The notes under the pieces were generated by a model that saw only the letters and a list, made by a program, of their open reading frames with translations, had not been told where the DNA came from and did no database searches. Positions 1 through 7,124 of a DNA stretch of 12,093 nucleotides are shown here, piece by piece. This stretch comes from Gemmatimonadota bacterium. Lineage in GTDB: Bacteria; Gemmatimonadota; Gemmatimonadetes; Gemmatimonadales; Gemmatimonadaceae. The position numbers were made by a program, and so were the translations under genes. The stretch spans positions 1 through 12,093 of the forward strand of contig JAQBQC010000309.1 of the NCBI GenBank assembly GCA_028287205.1, given 5' to 3'. Position 1 is the stretch's first letter; every line of letters begins with the position of its first letter.

Positions 1-654
1 GCGAGGCGCGCCGACCGGCTCGAGCAGCTGTCGAACGACCTCAAGGCGTCCGGCGCACGAACGCTCGTGCTCGAGACCGACGTCAGCGACTCGGCGCAGG
101 CCGAGAGCGCGGTCGAGAGAACGGTGCATGAGCTCGGACGGCTGGACACGGTGATCAACAACGCCGGCGTCATGCTCCTCGGCCCGATTGAGAACGCGCC
201 GCTCGAAGAGTGGGAGCGGATGGTGAAGGTCAACGAGCTCGGCGTGCTCTACGTCGCTCATGCGGCGCTGCCGCACCTGCTGAAGGCGGCGCAGGATGCA
301 CCGCGACGCGTCGCTGATCTGGTGAACGTCAGCTCGGTCGCGGGTCGCGTCGCGCGCCGGAACTCCGGCGTGTACAACCTCACCAAGTTCGGCATCGGGG
401 CGTTCAGCGAGTCGCTCCGGCAGGAGGTCACGTCGCGGCACGTCCGCGTCTCGCTGATGGAGCCCGGTGCCGTGGAGACCGAGTTGATCTCGCACAACCG
501 GCCGGAGGTGCGCGCGCAGCTTGCGGAGCGCTTCGGGAACATCGAGCGCCTTCAGGCCGACGACATCGCCGACGCAATCACGTACATCGTGACGCGCCCG
601 CGACGCATGGCAGTCAACGAGATGCTGGTGCGACCGACGGAGCAGGAGCAGTGA
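1..654 (+). CDS. SDR-family NAD(P)-dependent oxidoreductase (5' truncated)
   Basis: The reading frame is open from base 1 to the TGA at 652-654, giving 217 visible residues. The frame continues past the left edge, so the GTG at 67 is not the start; about 25-35 residues, including the glycine-rich TGxxxGIG nucleotide-binding turn, should lie outside the window. Visible classical SDR landmarks (numbered from base 1) are NNAG at 53-56, the structural/catalytic Asn at 78, the SS pair at 111-112 followed by VAG, the YxxxK pair Tyr125/Lys129, and the PGAVETEL segment after the active site. Overall it resembles the YdfG-like group (COG4221), cytosolic reductases or dehydrogenases of small carbonyl or hydroxy-acid substrates. 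The actual substrate cannot be read from sequence. It converges on the minus-strand copper oxidase gene and has no evident link to the metal genes. Confidence 0.93.
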   Translation, partial: ARRADRLEQLSNDLKASGARTLVLETDVSDSAQAESAVERTVHELGRLDTVINNAGVMLLGPIENAPLEEWERMVKVNELGVLYVAHAALPHLLKAAQDAPRRVADLVNVSSVAGRVARRNSGVYNLTKFGIGAFSESLRQEVTSRHVRVSLMEPGAVETELISHNRPEVRAQLAERFGNIERLQADDIADAITYIVTRPRRMAVNEMLVRPTEQEQ

Positions 655-658
655 GTGG

Positions 659-2767
659 CTACGTGACGCGAACGATTCGAGCGACGGACGGCACTCCGCG
701 ATTGTCGACGATGAAGAGCAGATAGTAGCCCGGTGGCGCGAGCGCCGCGCGCGCAGGTGCGTTCACAGTGATCGCCGACGCGCCGCCCGCCGCGAAGGAG
801 AGCTGAAGCGCGTGCTGATTTTCGTTGTACGAGTGCGTCACGGAGCCGAGCGAGATCCACGTCACCTTGCTCACGGATGCGGGCACGGGAGTCTGCACGG
901 TGAATGCTTGCCCGTACGTGACGAGCGTTGGCGCGCCCGTGATCGTCGGACGTGTCGCAAGCGTGCCATCCACATTGAACAGATAGGGTGGGCTGAAAAT
1001 CTCGGCCGTGTAGTCATCGGTCAGTCCGGTGGCCGATGGCTGTCCGCTGCCCGCCGAGAGTACACGTCCGTCGGGAAGCAGCAGCGCCGTCGAGTGATAG
1101 AGCCTGTAGTGCGTCATGCGCGCGAGCGTCTTCCACTGTTCCGTGACGGGATCCCAGAGCTCGGCGGCGAGCACCGCTGCGGACGTCGGAGCGAAATTGA
1201 ATCCGGCGGCGTTGGTGCCTCCGGTGACGAGCACCTTACCGTCGGCGAGAATTGTAGCGTTGCTCTGTCGCCGGGCTACCGCCATTGACGTCGCCACTGC
1301 GCGCCAACTCGCCGCAGTGCCCGCATTCAGATCGATCACCTCAGCGGACGCCGTCGGTCCGCCTCCGCCAACCATGAAGATCTTTCCAGCGTCGTACATG
1401 AGCGCCGACCCGTAATCGCGATAGCCGTAGAGGCTCGACGGTCCGGTGGTCCAGTGTCCGGTTCCGCTCGGATCGAGGAAGTAGGTCGTCTGGCTCGGCC
1501 CCGCCACGAAGACGCTACCAGTAGGAGTCACGAACGCGAAGGAATAGTACGGCAGGTAGAGCGATGCGGTGCTCAACACACGCCACGTACCGCTCGACTG
1601 ATAGACCTCGGGAATCAGATTCGTCGCTTGCGACGTGTCACCACCGCTCAGTGTGAGCACCTCACCATTCGCCAGCGTAGTGTTACTCGGATACCAGCGC
1701 CCGTTCTGCATGTTCGGGCCAGTGGTCCATGTGTTGGAGGCAAAATCAAAGATGGTCGTCGTCAGAATGCCCTGGTTGTCGATTCCACTGTGACCACCCG
1801 CGCTCAGCAATCGGCCATCCGCGAGGAACGAGTGTCCGCTGCAAAAGAGATCCGCGGGTTTCGATATTGATGCAAACGTGCCGCCCGATGTGCCGCTCGC
1901 CGGCGGCGTCCACAGTACCGGTGCGCGGTCGCTGCGCCCCCACGTGAGCACTCGTCCATCCGGCAGGAGGTGCGCATGAATCGCAATCGCTGGCCACGTC
2001 GTGGGAGCTGACCACTGTCCGGCACTCGCGATCGGCGAGGCGACGTCGAAGCTGACGATGACGTTCTGCGTCGCCGACATTTGGACGACACAGCTCCCCG
2101 ACGTGCTCCCCGCGCCGGTGCCCGCAGCGTCGCATCCCGCACCGGCCCACGCCTTGAGAAAGCTTCCAGGAGACGCGACAGCGGACAGCGTGACGCTCGC
2201 TCCCGTGCCGAAGCTCGTCGTACATCCCGTGGACGCTGCACTGCCGCCCGTTATGGTGCAGCTGATACCCTGCGGCGTCGAAGTGATCTTCCCGTTGCCG
2301 CCGGCGCCCCCCGCAATGGACAGAGCATATGATGACGCGGGAGGTCCGAAGACGACGCTCACCGTGCGTCCCACGTCGAGCTTCACTTCGCACGACAGCG
2401 GGCTTTCGGCCGCTCCGGTACATCCCCTCCATGAAGTCAGAACGCCGCCAGCGGCTGGCGCGCCGGTGAGTGTGACGGTCGCTCCCGTTTTGTAATCCTG
2501 CGCGCACTTGCCGCTTCTGTTGACGACACCTCCCGAGACGGAGATGGTGCACGAGATCCCTCCCCGATTGGAGGTGACGATGCCGCCTGCCGTACTCCCG
2601 GCGCCGTCCACGGAGATCGAGACTTTTGATGCGGCAGATCGAGCGCCGAGGAGCTCCGGCTCGACGCTACTCTGATCGGAACCGCATGCGTAAAGCAGGA
2701 AAGCGAAGGCGGTAGCGGCCAGCGGGGCAACGCGCCGCGAGACTGGGCGCAGGCAGGTCGAGTGCAT
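659..2767 (-). CDS. Secreted lipoprotein, galactose/glyoxal oxidase-like radical copper oxidase with InlB-type repeats
   Basis: 702 residues. The N-terminus is a lipoprotein signal with a basic start, a hydrophobic core and Cys28 after L-Y-A (a slightly irregular lipobox). Two divergent InlB/bacterial beta-repeat units follow at about 48-141 and 147-241, each with a GISCTI core, paired cysteines and a terminal V-V-F or V-S-F strand. Residues about 251-600 form a kelch propeller (repeated LPDGRV, LADGKV, GG motifs), and about 606-702 match the galactose-oxidase E-set domain (DUF1929). By eye the galactose oxidase active-site residues are all present: Cys309 and Tyr359 (the Cys-Tyr cofactor pair), Tyr557-His558 in LYHSTALLLPDGR, and His645 in VTHSYN. 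The second-sphere Trp290 equivalent is not obvious. The inferred role is copper-dependent oxidation of a primary alcohol or aldehyde to H2O2 outside the cytoplasm; the substrate is unknown. The start is the ATG at 2767 with no Shine-Dalgarno sequence; a TTGACA box upstream may give a short leader. Confidence 0.88.
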   Translation of the reverse strand: MHSTCLRPVSRRVAPLAATAFAFLLYACGSDQSSVEPELLGARSAASKVSISVDGAGSTAGGIVTSNRGGISCTISVSGGVVNRSGKCAQDYKTGATVTLTGAPAAGGVLTSWRGCTGAAESPLSCEVKLDVGRTVSVVFGPPASSYALSIAGGAGGNGKITSTPQGISCTITGGSAASTGCTTSFGTGASVTLSAVASPGSFLKAWAGAGCDAAGTGAGSTSGSCVVQMSATQNVIVSFDVASPIASAGQWSAPTTWPAIAIHAHLLPDGRVLTWGRSDRAPVLWTPPASGTSGGTFASISKPADLFCSGHSFLADGRLLSAGGHSGIDNQGILTTTIFDFASNTWTTGPNMQNGRWYPSNTTLANGEVLTLSGGDTSQATNLIPEVYQSSGTWRVLSTASLYLPYYSFAFVTPTGSVFVAGPSQTTYFLDPSGTGHWTTGPSSLYGYRDYGSALMYDAGKIFMVGGGGPTASAEVIDLNAGTAASWRAVATSMAVARRQSNATILADGKVLVTGGTNAAGFNFAPTSAAVLAAELWDPVTEQWKTLARMTHYRLYHSTALLLPDGRVLSAGSGQPSATGLTDDYTAEIFSPPYLFNVDGTLATRPTITGAPTLVTYGQAFTVQTPVPASVSKVTWISLGSVTHSYNENQHALQLSFAAGGASAITVNAPARAALAPPGYYLLFIVDNRGVPSVARIVRVT
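1905..2626 (-). repeat. Two divergent InlB-type protein repeats encoded in the oxidase gene
   Basis: Residues about 48-141 and 147-241 of the 702-residue lipoprotein align with each other: a GxG or GGxGG turn, S(T/N)xxGISCTI, a Cys in the middle, a TG/FGTGA(S/T)VTL strand, a W-x-G segment (SWRGC, AWAGAGC), a Cys-containing strand and a closing V-VxF. This is the usual pattern of surface-exposed bacterial beta-repeats that serve as spacers or binding modules between a membrane anchor and a catalytic domain. The DNA copies have diverged, so there is no sign of recent duplication. Boundaries are approximate. Confidence 0.6.
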
Positions 2768-2791
2768 AGGACTCGATGATTAGGGGCGCCT

Positions 2792-2821
2792 CACGTAGGG
2801 CTCGCCGGTCGATCGTGTCAA
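2792..2821 (-). promoter_or_regulatory. Candidate sigma70-type promoter of the copper oxidase gene
   Basis: Reading the minus strand, a perfect TTGACA box lies at 2821-2816, followed after 18 bases by TACGTG (2797-2792), a poor -10. If used, transcription would start about 18 bases before the ATG at 2767, leaving a short leader without a Shine-Dalgarno site. The -35 is exact but the -10 is weak, so this is only a candidate. Confidence 0.3.
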
Positions 2822-2869
2822 TAGGGAGACTGTGCGAGCGCCCGGATCACGGATGGATGGGCATAGGCG

Positions 2870-2890
2870 GTGGAGCGGTTAGCCCTCCAC
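2870..2890. other. Inverted repeat in the gap between the oxidase and 209-aa genes
   Basis: GTGGAG at 2870-2875 pairs with CTCCAC at 2885-2890. The inner GG/CC pairs (2877-2878 with 2883-2884) close a TTAG loop with one bulged C. It lies about 100 bases before the oxidase start and about 170 after the end of the upstream gene. No T-run follows on either strand, so an operator or RNA hairpin is as likely as a terminator. Confidence 0.3.
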
Positions 2891-3014
2891 ATCGATGTAT
2901 GGAGCGACCCCCGATCGCAGTGTCGCCTCGGTACCCGCGGAGCGAACCTGAACGCCTGGCAGCTTCGCGAACAGGTGTTCGGCGGTGAGACTACGTATTC
3001 GGTTGCGGCTGCAC

Positions 3015-3031
3015 ACGAAGAGAAGCTTCGT
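3015..3031 (-). terminator. Terminator-like hairpin after the 209-aa exported protein gene
   Basis: ACGAAG (3015-3020) and CTTCGT (3026-3031) form a six-base stem with a five-base loop, starting 27 bases past the stop codon of the minus-strand gene. There is no downstream T-run, so intrinsic termination is uncertain; the placement just after the gene is the main argument. Confidence 0.3.
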
Positions 3032-3058
3032 CAAGCGGCTGCGCCTGACGTGCGCCTA

Positions 3059-3688
3059 CTACTGCTGCGCGACCTGAAAACCATTGAGGAGGTCCTGGAA
3101 ATCAGTCTTGAAGCCGTCGAAGAGCGATTCGCCCGAGAAGGTGATGACCTGTATCGCGCCCGCCTTGCCGCTGAAGTAGTAGCCGTACCAGTGGAAGGGG
3201 ACCCCCTGGGCCGTGCCGGTGAATTGCAGCGCTTCCACTTCCACACCGTTCACGCGCCTCTGCTCGTCCATGGTGATCTTCAGATCCGGCGCAGCGTTCT
3301 TCGCATTGGTGATGACGATGTTGCGAAGCGCAGCAGCCGGTACCTGCAATCGTTCGGAGATGATCATCGCATATCCGTCGCCATCGACGTGTCGAAGCTG
3401 CAACCGGCCGGGAGCTGTCGGCGGCGTGCGCTGCCATTTCGCAGGATTGAAGTGCAGAGTTACGCCGCGCCCGAGATCCAGCTGGTCGGTGTCCGCTGCT
3501 GGAGTCGTGTAGCTGGCGACCCCCGCGGCCACTCGAATGGTCGTCGCACCGGAGTCCGGACGCCACGTACCGTCCGGGAACAGCACGACGGTGCTCCCGT
3601 CGGCGCGGGTCGCGCGCGAGGGTGCACCTTGTGCGCGTGACATGACGGGCGCGATCAGTGCGAGCGAGATGAACGCGAAGCGTCTCAC
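3059..3688 (-). CDS. Exported protein of unknown function (209 aa)
   Basis: The start is the GTG at 3688, supported by an AGGAG ribosome binding site at 3700-3696 with seven bases of spacing. Residues 1-19 are a Sec signal peptide (RRF, a hydrophobic core, cleavage likely after S-R-A). The mature protein begins with a D-G-S-T-V-V-L-F-P-D-G-T-W motif (30-42), a beta-hairpin signature common in small exported proteins. The remainder (about 72-209) alternates predicted strands and ends with a GYYFSGKAGAIQVITF segment and a short helix ending LLNGF. This layout recalls PsbP/Mog1-like alpha-beta folds, but that is a weak impression, not an identification. No catalytic motif, cysteine or membrane anchor is seen. 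It lies upstream of the copper oxidase gene in the same orientation, 291 bases away, so co-transcription is possible but not shown. Confidence 0.85.
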   Translation of the reverse strand: MRRFAFISLALIAPVMSRAQGAPSRATRADGSTVVLFPDGTWRPDSGATTIRVAAGVASYTTPAADTDQLDLGRGVTLHFNPAKWQRTPPTAPGRLQLRHVDGDGYAMIISERLQVPAAALRNIVITNAKNAAPDLKITMDEQRRVNGVEVEALQFTGTAQGVPFHWYGYYFSGKAGAIQVITFSGESLFDGFKTDFQDLLNGFQVAQQ

Positions 3689-3695
3689 TTTGCGA

Positions 3696-3700
3696 CTCCT
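3696..3700 (-). promoter_or_regulatory. Ribosome binding site fixing the GTG start at 3688
   Basis: AGGAG on the minus strand, seven bases before the GTG start of the 209-residue exported protein. It is one of the few strong Shine-Dalgarno matches in the window and supports this non-ATG start, which also gives an intact signal peptide. Confidence 0.7.
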
Positions 3701-3861
3701 GGCGGTAGACGTGATGAACGGCCGCGCGCACGCATGAGTGGGCCGTGGTTGGCGCTTGCCTTGCGCGCCTACGATAGTGAGTGGCCCCGGCAGGCGCGAG
3801 TGGGAATGAGTTGCCGAGCGCCCGGCGATGAGCGAAACGTTATTTCGTCCTAATTCTGGTT

Positions 3862-3877
3862 ACGTGCTGCGGCACGT
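3862..3877. other. Perfect hairpin downstream of czcA
   Basis: ACGTGC (3862-3867), loop TGCG, GCACGT (3872-3877). It lies 26 bases beyond the czcA stop codon and within the 214-base gap that also serves as the upstream region of the 209-residue gene. After the hairpin on the minus strand the sequence is mixed and A-rich rather than a T-run, so it could be a weak terminator, an mRNA 3' stabiliser or a protein-binding palindrome. Nothing else is recognisable in 3689-3902; no convincing promoter was found. Confidence 0.35.
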
Positions 3878-3902
3878 GCCACGCACGAGAGATGGGTGGA
3901 TA

Positions 3903-6900
3903 TCATCGCAGCTCGAGGAGTGACTCCTCCTCCGCTCGGCGAGCGGCCGAGCTTTCTTCAACCTTCCTACTTCCGAATCGCTCAACGAACCACGTGTACG
4001 CTGTGGGCAGAACTAGAAGCGTGAGCGCAGTGGCCGAGATCTGTCCGCCGATGACTACCGTCGCGAGAGGTCGTTGAATCTCCGCGCCGGCCCCTGTCGA
4101 AATGGCCATCGGGATGAATCCGACGCTCGCAACGAGCGCCGTCATGAGCACCGGCCTGAGTCGTGTGATCGAGCCCTGTCGAACCGCAATGTCGAGCGAG
4201 GCCCCGTTTGCACGCAGCTGATTGATGTATGCGATCAGCACTACTCCGTTGAGCACGGCCACACCGAATAGCGCGATGAAGCCAACGGATGCGCTCAGGT
4301 TGAGATTGAGCCCGCGGAGCCACAAGGCGCCGATACCACCGACCAGCGCGAACGGCACGTCGAGCATGACGAGAAGCGCATGGCGCATCGTTCCGAAGCT
4401 CGCGTACAGAAGTCCCGCGATGAGCAGCAACACCAGCGGCACGATCAGCGCGAGCCGGCGCATGGCACGCTGCTGGTTCTCGAACTGGCCTCCGTAGGTG
4501 ACGTAATAGCCAGTGGGCAACGACAGCTGCGCGCCGACGGCACGCTTCACGTCGGCGACGAAGCTTCCGAGATCTCGCCCGCGCACGTTCGATTGTACGA
4601 CCACGTAGCGCTGGCCGCCTTCGTGGTTGATCACTTCCGGCGCCTCGACTATCGTGACGCGAGCAAGCTGCGCGAGCGTGACGGTGCCGCCCGATGGTGT
4701 ATGAATCAGCATCTGGCCTACGGCGTCAGGCGTCGAGCGATACGGCACGTCGAGGCGCACGACGACGGGAATGCGACGTCGTCCATCGAGCACCGTTGTC
4801 GCTTCCATTCCACCAATTCCAGTTTCGACAGCCTCACGAACGTCCGCCACGTTGAGGCCATATCGAGCGATCGCGGGTCGATCGAGCATCACCTGCAGCT
4901 GCATCGCACCGGCACTCACGCCAACGGATGCATCCTCGGCACCCGGGACTTTCTCTACGATGCGCGCGATCGCGTCCGCTTTCTCCTGCAGCAAGGGCAG
5001 ACTGTCGCCGAACACCTTGATGCCCAGATCCGTTTTCACGCCCGAGACGACCTCATCGAGCCGCATGCGCATCGGCGCGCTGAACTCGTAGTCCAGCCCC
5101 GGGATCTCCGCCAACGCAGAGTCCATCCTGGGAATGAGGGCATCGAGGGAGCGTTCGTGCCACTGCGAACGCGGCGTGAACAGCACGTACACGTCGGCCT
5201 GATTAAGGGCCATGGACTCCGTCGCCTCTTGCGGACGACCGAGGTTGGTGACGACGCTCGCGACCTCCGGGAATCGGCGCAGCGTGCGCTCGACTTCCGC
5301 GGACACGGACAGTCCCTGCGGCAACGAGACGCTGGGAATGCGTCGTGTCTCGATCAGCATGTAGCCTTCATCGAGCTTGGGCATGAACTCCGTGCCCAGG
5401 AACGGCACTGAGCCAAGAGCGACCGCAAGCAGCAGCACAGCGATGCCGATCACGCGCTGACGATGCGCGATGGCCCACTCGAGCATTCGGTCGTACCGAG
5501 CGCGGAGGCGAACGAACCATGCGGGCTCCGCGTGTGTCACCGCGCGATGATGCGTCGTCCGTCCCGCGAAGAGGAGCGACGACACTGCAGGCACGTAGGT
5601 GAGCGCGAGCAGAAGCGAACCGAGAACGGCTGCGCACACCGTGAACGCCATCGGGCGAAACATCCGCCCCTCGAGCCCAGTGAGCGTGAAGATCGGGATA
5701 TAGACGGCAACGATGATCGCGATGCCGAAGACGATGGGTCGTCCGACCTCGAACGCCGCCTGTCGCAACAACTCCTGCCGGTCTGCGGCATCGTTCGCAT
5801 CGCGCCGCTCGCCCAGGCGGCGCACGAAGTTCTCCACCATCACCACCGAGGCGTCGACGATGAGCCCAAAGTCGAGCGCGCCAAGGCTCATCAGATTCGC
5901 TGTGATGCCGAAGCGACGCATGGCCAGAAAGGCAAACAGTAACGACAGTGGAATGACCGACGCCGTCAGCAGCGATGCCCGAACATCGCGCAGGAAGAGA
6001 AAGAGAATTGCCGTGACGAGCAGCGCGCCTTCGATGAGGTTCTTGAAGACCGTGTGCGTGGTGCGCTGCACCACGTCCCCCTGGTTGTAGAAGGGCACGA
6101 TGCGGACGCCTTTCGGCAACAGCGGCTTGATCTCTTCGAGTCGCTGTTGGACACGCCCCACAACCTCGCGCCCGTTCGCACCCTTGAGCATGAGGACCGT
6201 CGCCGACAGCGCTTCGCCGCGTCCGTCGCGCGACACCGCACCGTAGCGCAGCGCGGGTGCAACGACGATGCGTCCAATGTCGCGCGCATAGATCGGAGTC
6301 GACCCTCGCGTCGCAATCACGACGTTCGCCACGTCCGCGGTGTCGGTGACGCGCCCGACGCCGCGGACGGTGAGCCGCTCGCCGCGATCCTCGACGTAGC
6401 CCGCGCCGAAATTCGCGTTGTTCTTCGCGAGCGCGGTCTCCACATCCGCGAGTGTCAGCCCGTAGCCGGCGAGCCTGGACGGATCCGCAAGAATCTGAAA
6501 CTGCTGCTGCATCCCGCCCCAGGTGTTGACGTCGGCTACGCCGGCCACCGTGCGGAGCAGCGGCTTGATCGTGTACTCCTGCACTGCCGTGAGGTCCATG
6601 AGCGAGAGCGAATCGGTTCGTGCGCCGCCGCGAGTGCTGTCGGCACCGGAGACAGATTCCGGTGCGCGCTCGACGAGGTACTCGAAGACTTCCCCCATCG
6701 CCGTCGCCGGTGGGCCGAGCATTGGCTCCGATCCGGCCGGCAGCTGCGCAGCCGCATCCTGCATTCGCTGTTGAACCTGCGCGCGCGCAAAATAGAGATC
6801 CACATCGTCGTCGAATGTGACCGTGACGACGGAGAGACCGACTTTCGAGATCGCACGCACGTTCTGCGTTCGAGGAAGGCCGAGCATCGCGACCTCCATC

Positions 6901-7112
6901 GGATACGTCACCTGTTGCTCGACCTCGGTGGGCGAAAGCCCCGAGACAGTCGTCATAACGAGCACCTGATTCGGTGTCAGGTCGGGAAAGGCATCGGTGT
7001 TGAGGGTTGCGAATGCCCAAATGCCCGCGGCAGCCAGAACGACCGTGCAGGATGCAACCACGAGGCGATGCCGCAGCGATGCCGCGAGCAGCCGGTCGAT
7101 GAGAGTGCCCAT
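3903..7112 (-). CDS. czcA: CzcA-type heavy-metal RND efflux pump, inner-membrane subunit
   Basis: 1069 residues, close to the usual CzcA length of about 1060. This is the proton-driven inner-membrane pump of a tripartite CBA exporter. It has the RND layout: N-terminal helix (about 14-36), first periplasmic porter loop, helices at about 355-520, helix at about 553-572, second porter loop and a C-terminal bundle (about 885-1043). The TM4 relay motif DFGLIVDASVVMVEN (414-428) keeps the acidic residues matching CzcA Asp402, Asp408 and Glu415 as Asp414, Asp420 and Glu427. Where CusA has its methionine triad (573, 623, 672) this protein has Glu588, Gln638 and Glu687, so it resembles the divalent-cation (Zn/Co/Cd/Ni) branch rather than the Cu(I)/Ag(I) branch. 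Oddities are a Ser/Gly-rich insertion near 147-172 and a charged tail after 1043. The start at 7112 is backed by GAGGAA overlapping the czcB stop. Last gene of the operon. Confidence 0.97.
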   Translation of the reverse strand: MGTLIDRLLAASLRHRLVVASCTVVLAAAGIWAFATLNTDAFPDLTPNQVLVMTTVSGLSPTEVEQQVTYPMEVAMLGLPRTQNVRAISKVGLSVVTVTFDDDVDLYFARAQVQQRMQDAAAQLPAGSEPMLGPPATAMGEVFEYLVERAPESVSGADSTRGGARTDSLSLMDLTAVQEYTIKPLLRTVAGVADVNTWGGMQQQFQILADPSRLAGYGLTLADVETALAKNNANFGAGYVEDRGERLTVRGVGRVTDTADVANVVIATRGSTPIYARDIGRIVVAPALRYGAVSRDGRGEALSATVLMLKGANGREVVGRVQQRLEEIKPLLPKGVRIVPFYNQGDVVQRTTHTVFKNLIEGALLVTAILFLFLRDVRASLLTASVIPLSLLFAFLAMRRFGITANLMSLGALDFGLIVDASVVMVENFVRRLGERRDANDAADRQELLRQAAFEVGRPIVFGIAIIVAVYIPIFTLTGLEGRMFRPMAFTVCAAVLGSLLLALTYVPAVSSLLFAGRTTHHRAVTHAEPAWFVRLRARYDRMLEWAIAHRQRVIGIAVLLLAVALGSVPFLGTEFMPKLDEGYMLIETRRIPSVSLPQGLSVSAEVERTLRRFPEVASVVTNLGRPQEATESMALNQADVYVLFTPRSQWHERSLDALIPRMDSALAEIPGLDYEFSAPMRMRLDEVVSGVKTDLGIKVFGDSLPLLQEKADAIARIVEKVPGAEDASVGVSAGAMQLQVMLDRPAIARYGLNVADVREAVETGIGGMEATTVLDGRRRIPVVVRLDVPYRSTPDAVGQMLIHTPSGGTVTLAQLARVTIVEAPEVINHEGGQRYVVVQSNVRGRDLGSFVADVKRAVGAQLSLPTGYYVTYGGQFENQQRAMRRLALIVPLVLLLIAGLLYASFGTMRHALLVMLDVPFALVGGIGALWLRGLNLNLSASVGFIALFGVAVLNGVVLIAYINQLRANGASLDIAVRQGSITRLRPVLMTALVASVGFIPMAISTGAGAEIQRPLATVVIGGQISATALTLLVLPTAYTWFVERFGSRKVEESSAARRAEEESLLELR

Positions 7113-7118
7113 TGTCAG

Positions 7119-7124
7119 TTCCTC
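7119..7124 (-). promoter_or_regulatory. czcA ribosome binding site overlapping the czcB stop codon
   Basis: On the minus strand the czcB TGA (7125-7123) runs straight into GAGGAA (7124-7119), followed six bases later by the czcA ATG at 7112. This arrangement supports the czcA start and suggests translational coupling of adaptor and pump. Confidence 0.7.

Noticed and set aside
67..654. GTG at 67 as the start of the SDR gene
   Set aside because: The frame is open and SDR-like from base 1 (ARRADRLEQL segment typical after the first beta-alpha-beta unit), so the gene begins outside the window.
2870..3640. Plus-strand open frame of 256 codons opposite the 209-residue exported protein
   Set aside because: No signal, domain or ribosome binding site; the minus-strand gene has a signal peptide and an AGGAG site.
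3689..3902. Intrinsic terminator for the czc operon
   Set aside because: The 3862-3877 hairpin has no T-run on the minus strand, so it is listed only as a hairpin.
4380..5411. Plus-strand open frame of 343 codons opposite czcA
   Set aside because: His/Arg-rich shadow frame with no family resemblance.
5368..7020. Minus-strand open frame of 550 codons in another phase of czcA
   Set aside because: Same strand but shifted phase; very Arg/His/Ala-rich, no domain, fully inside czcA whose own frame has clear RND motifs.
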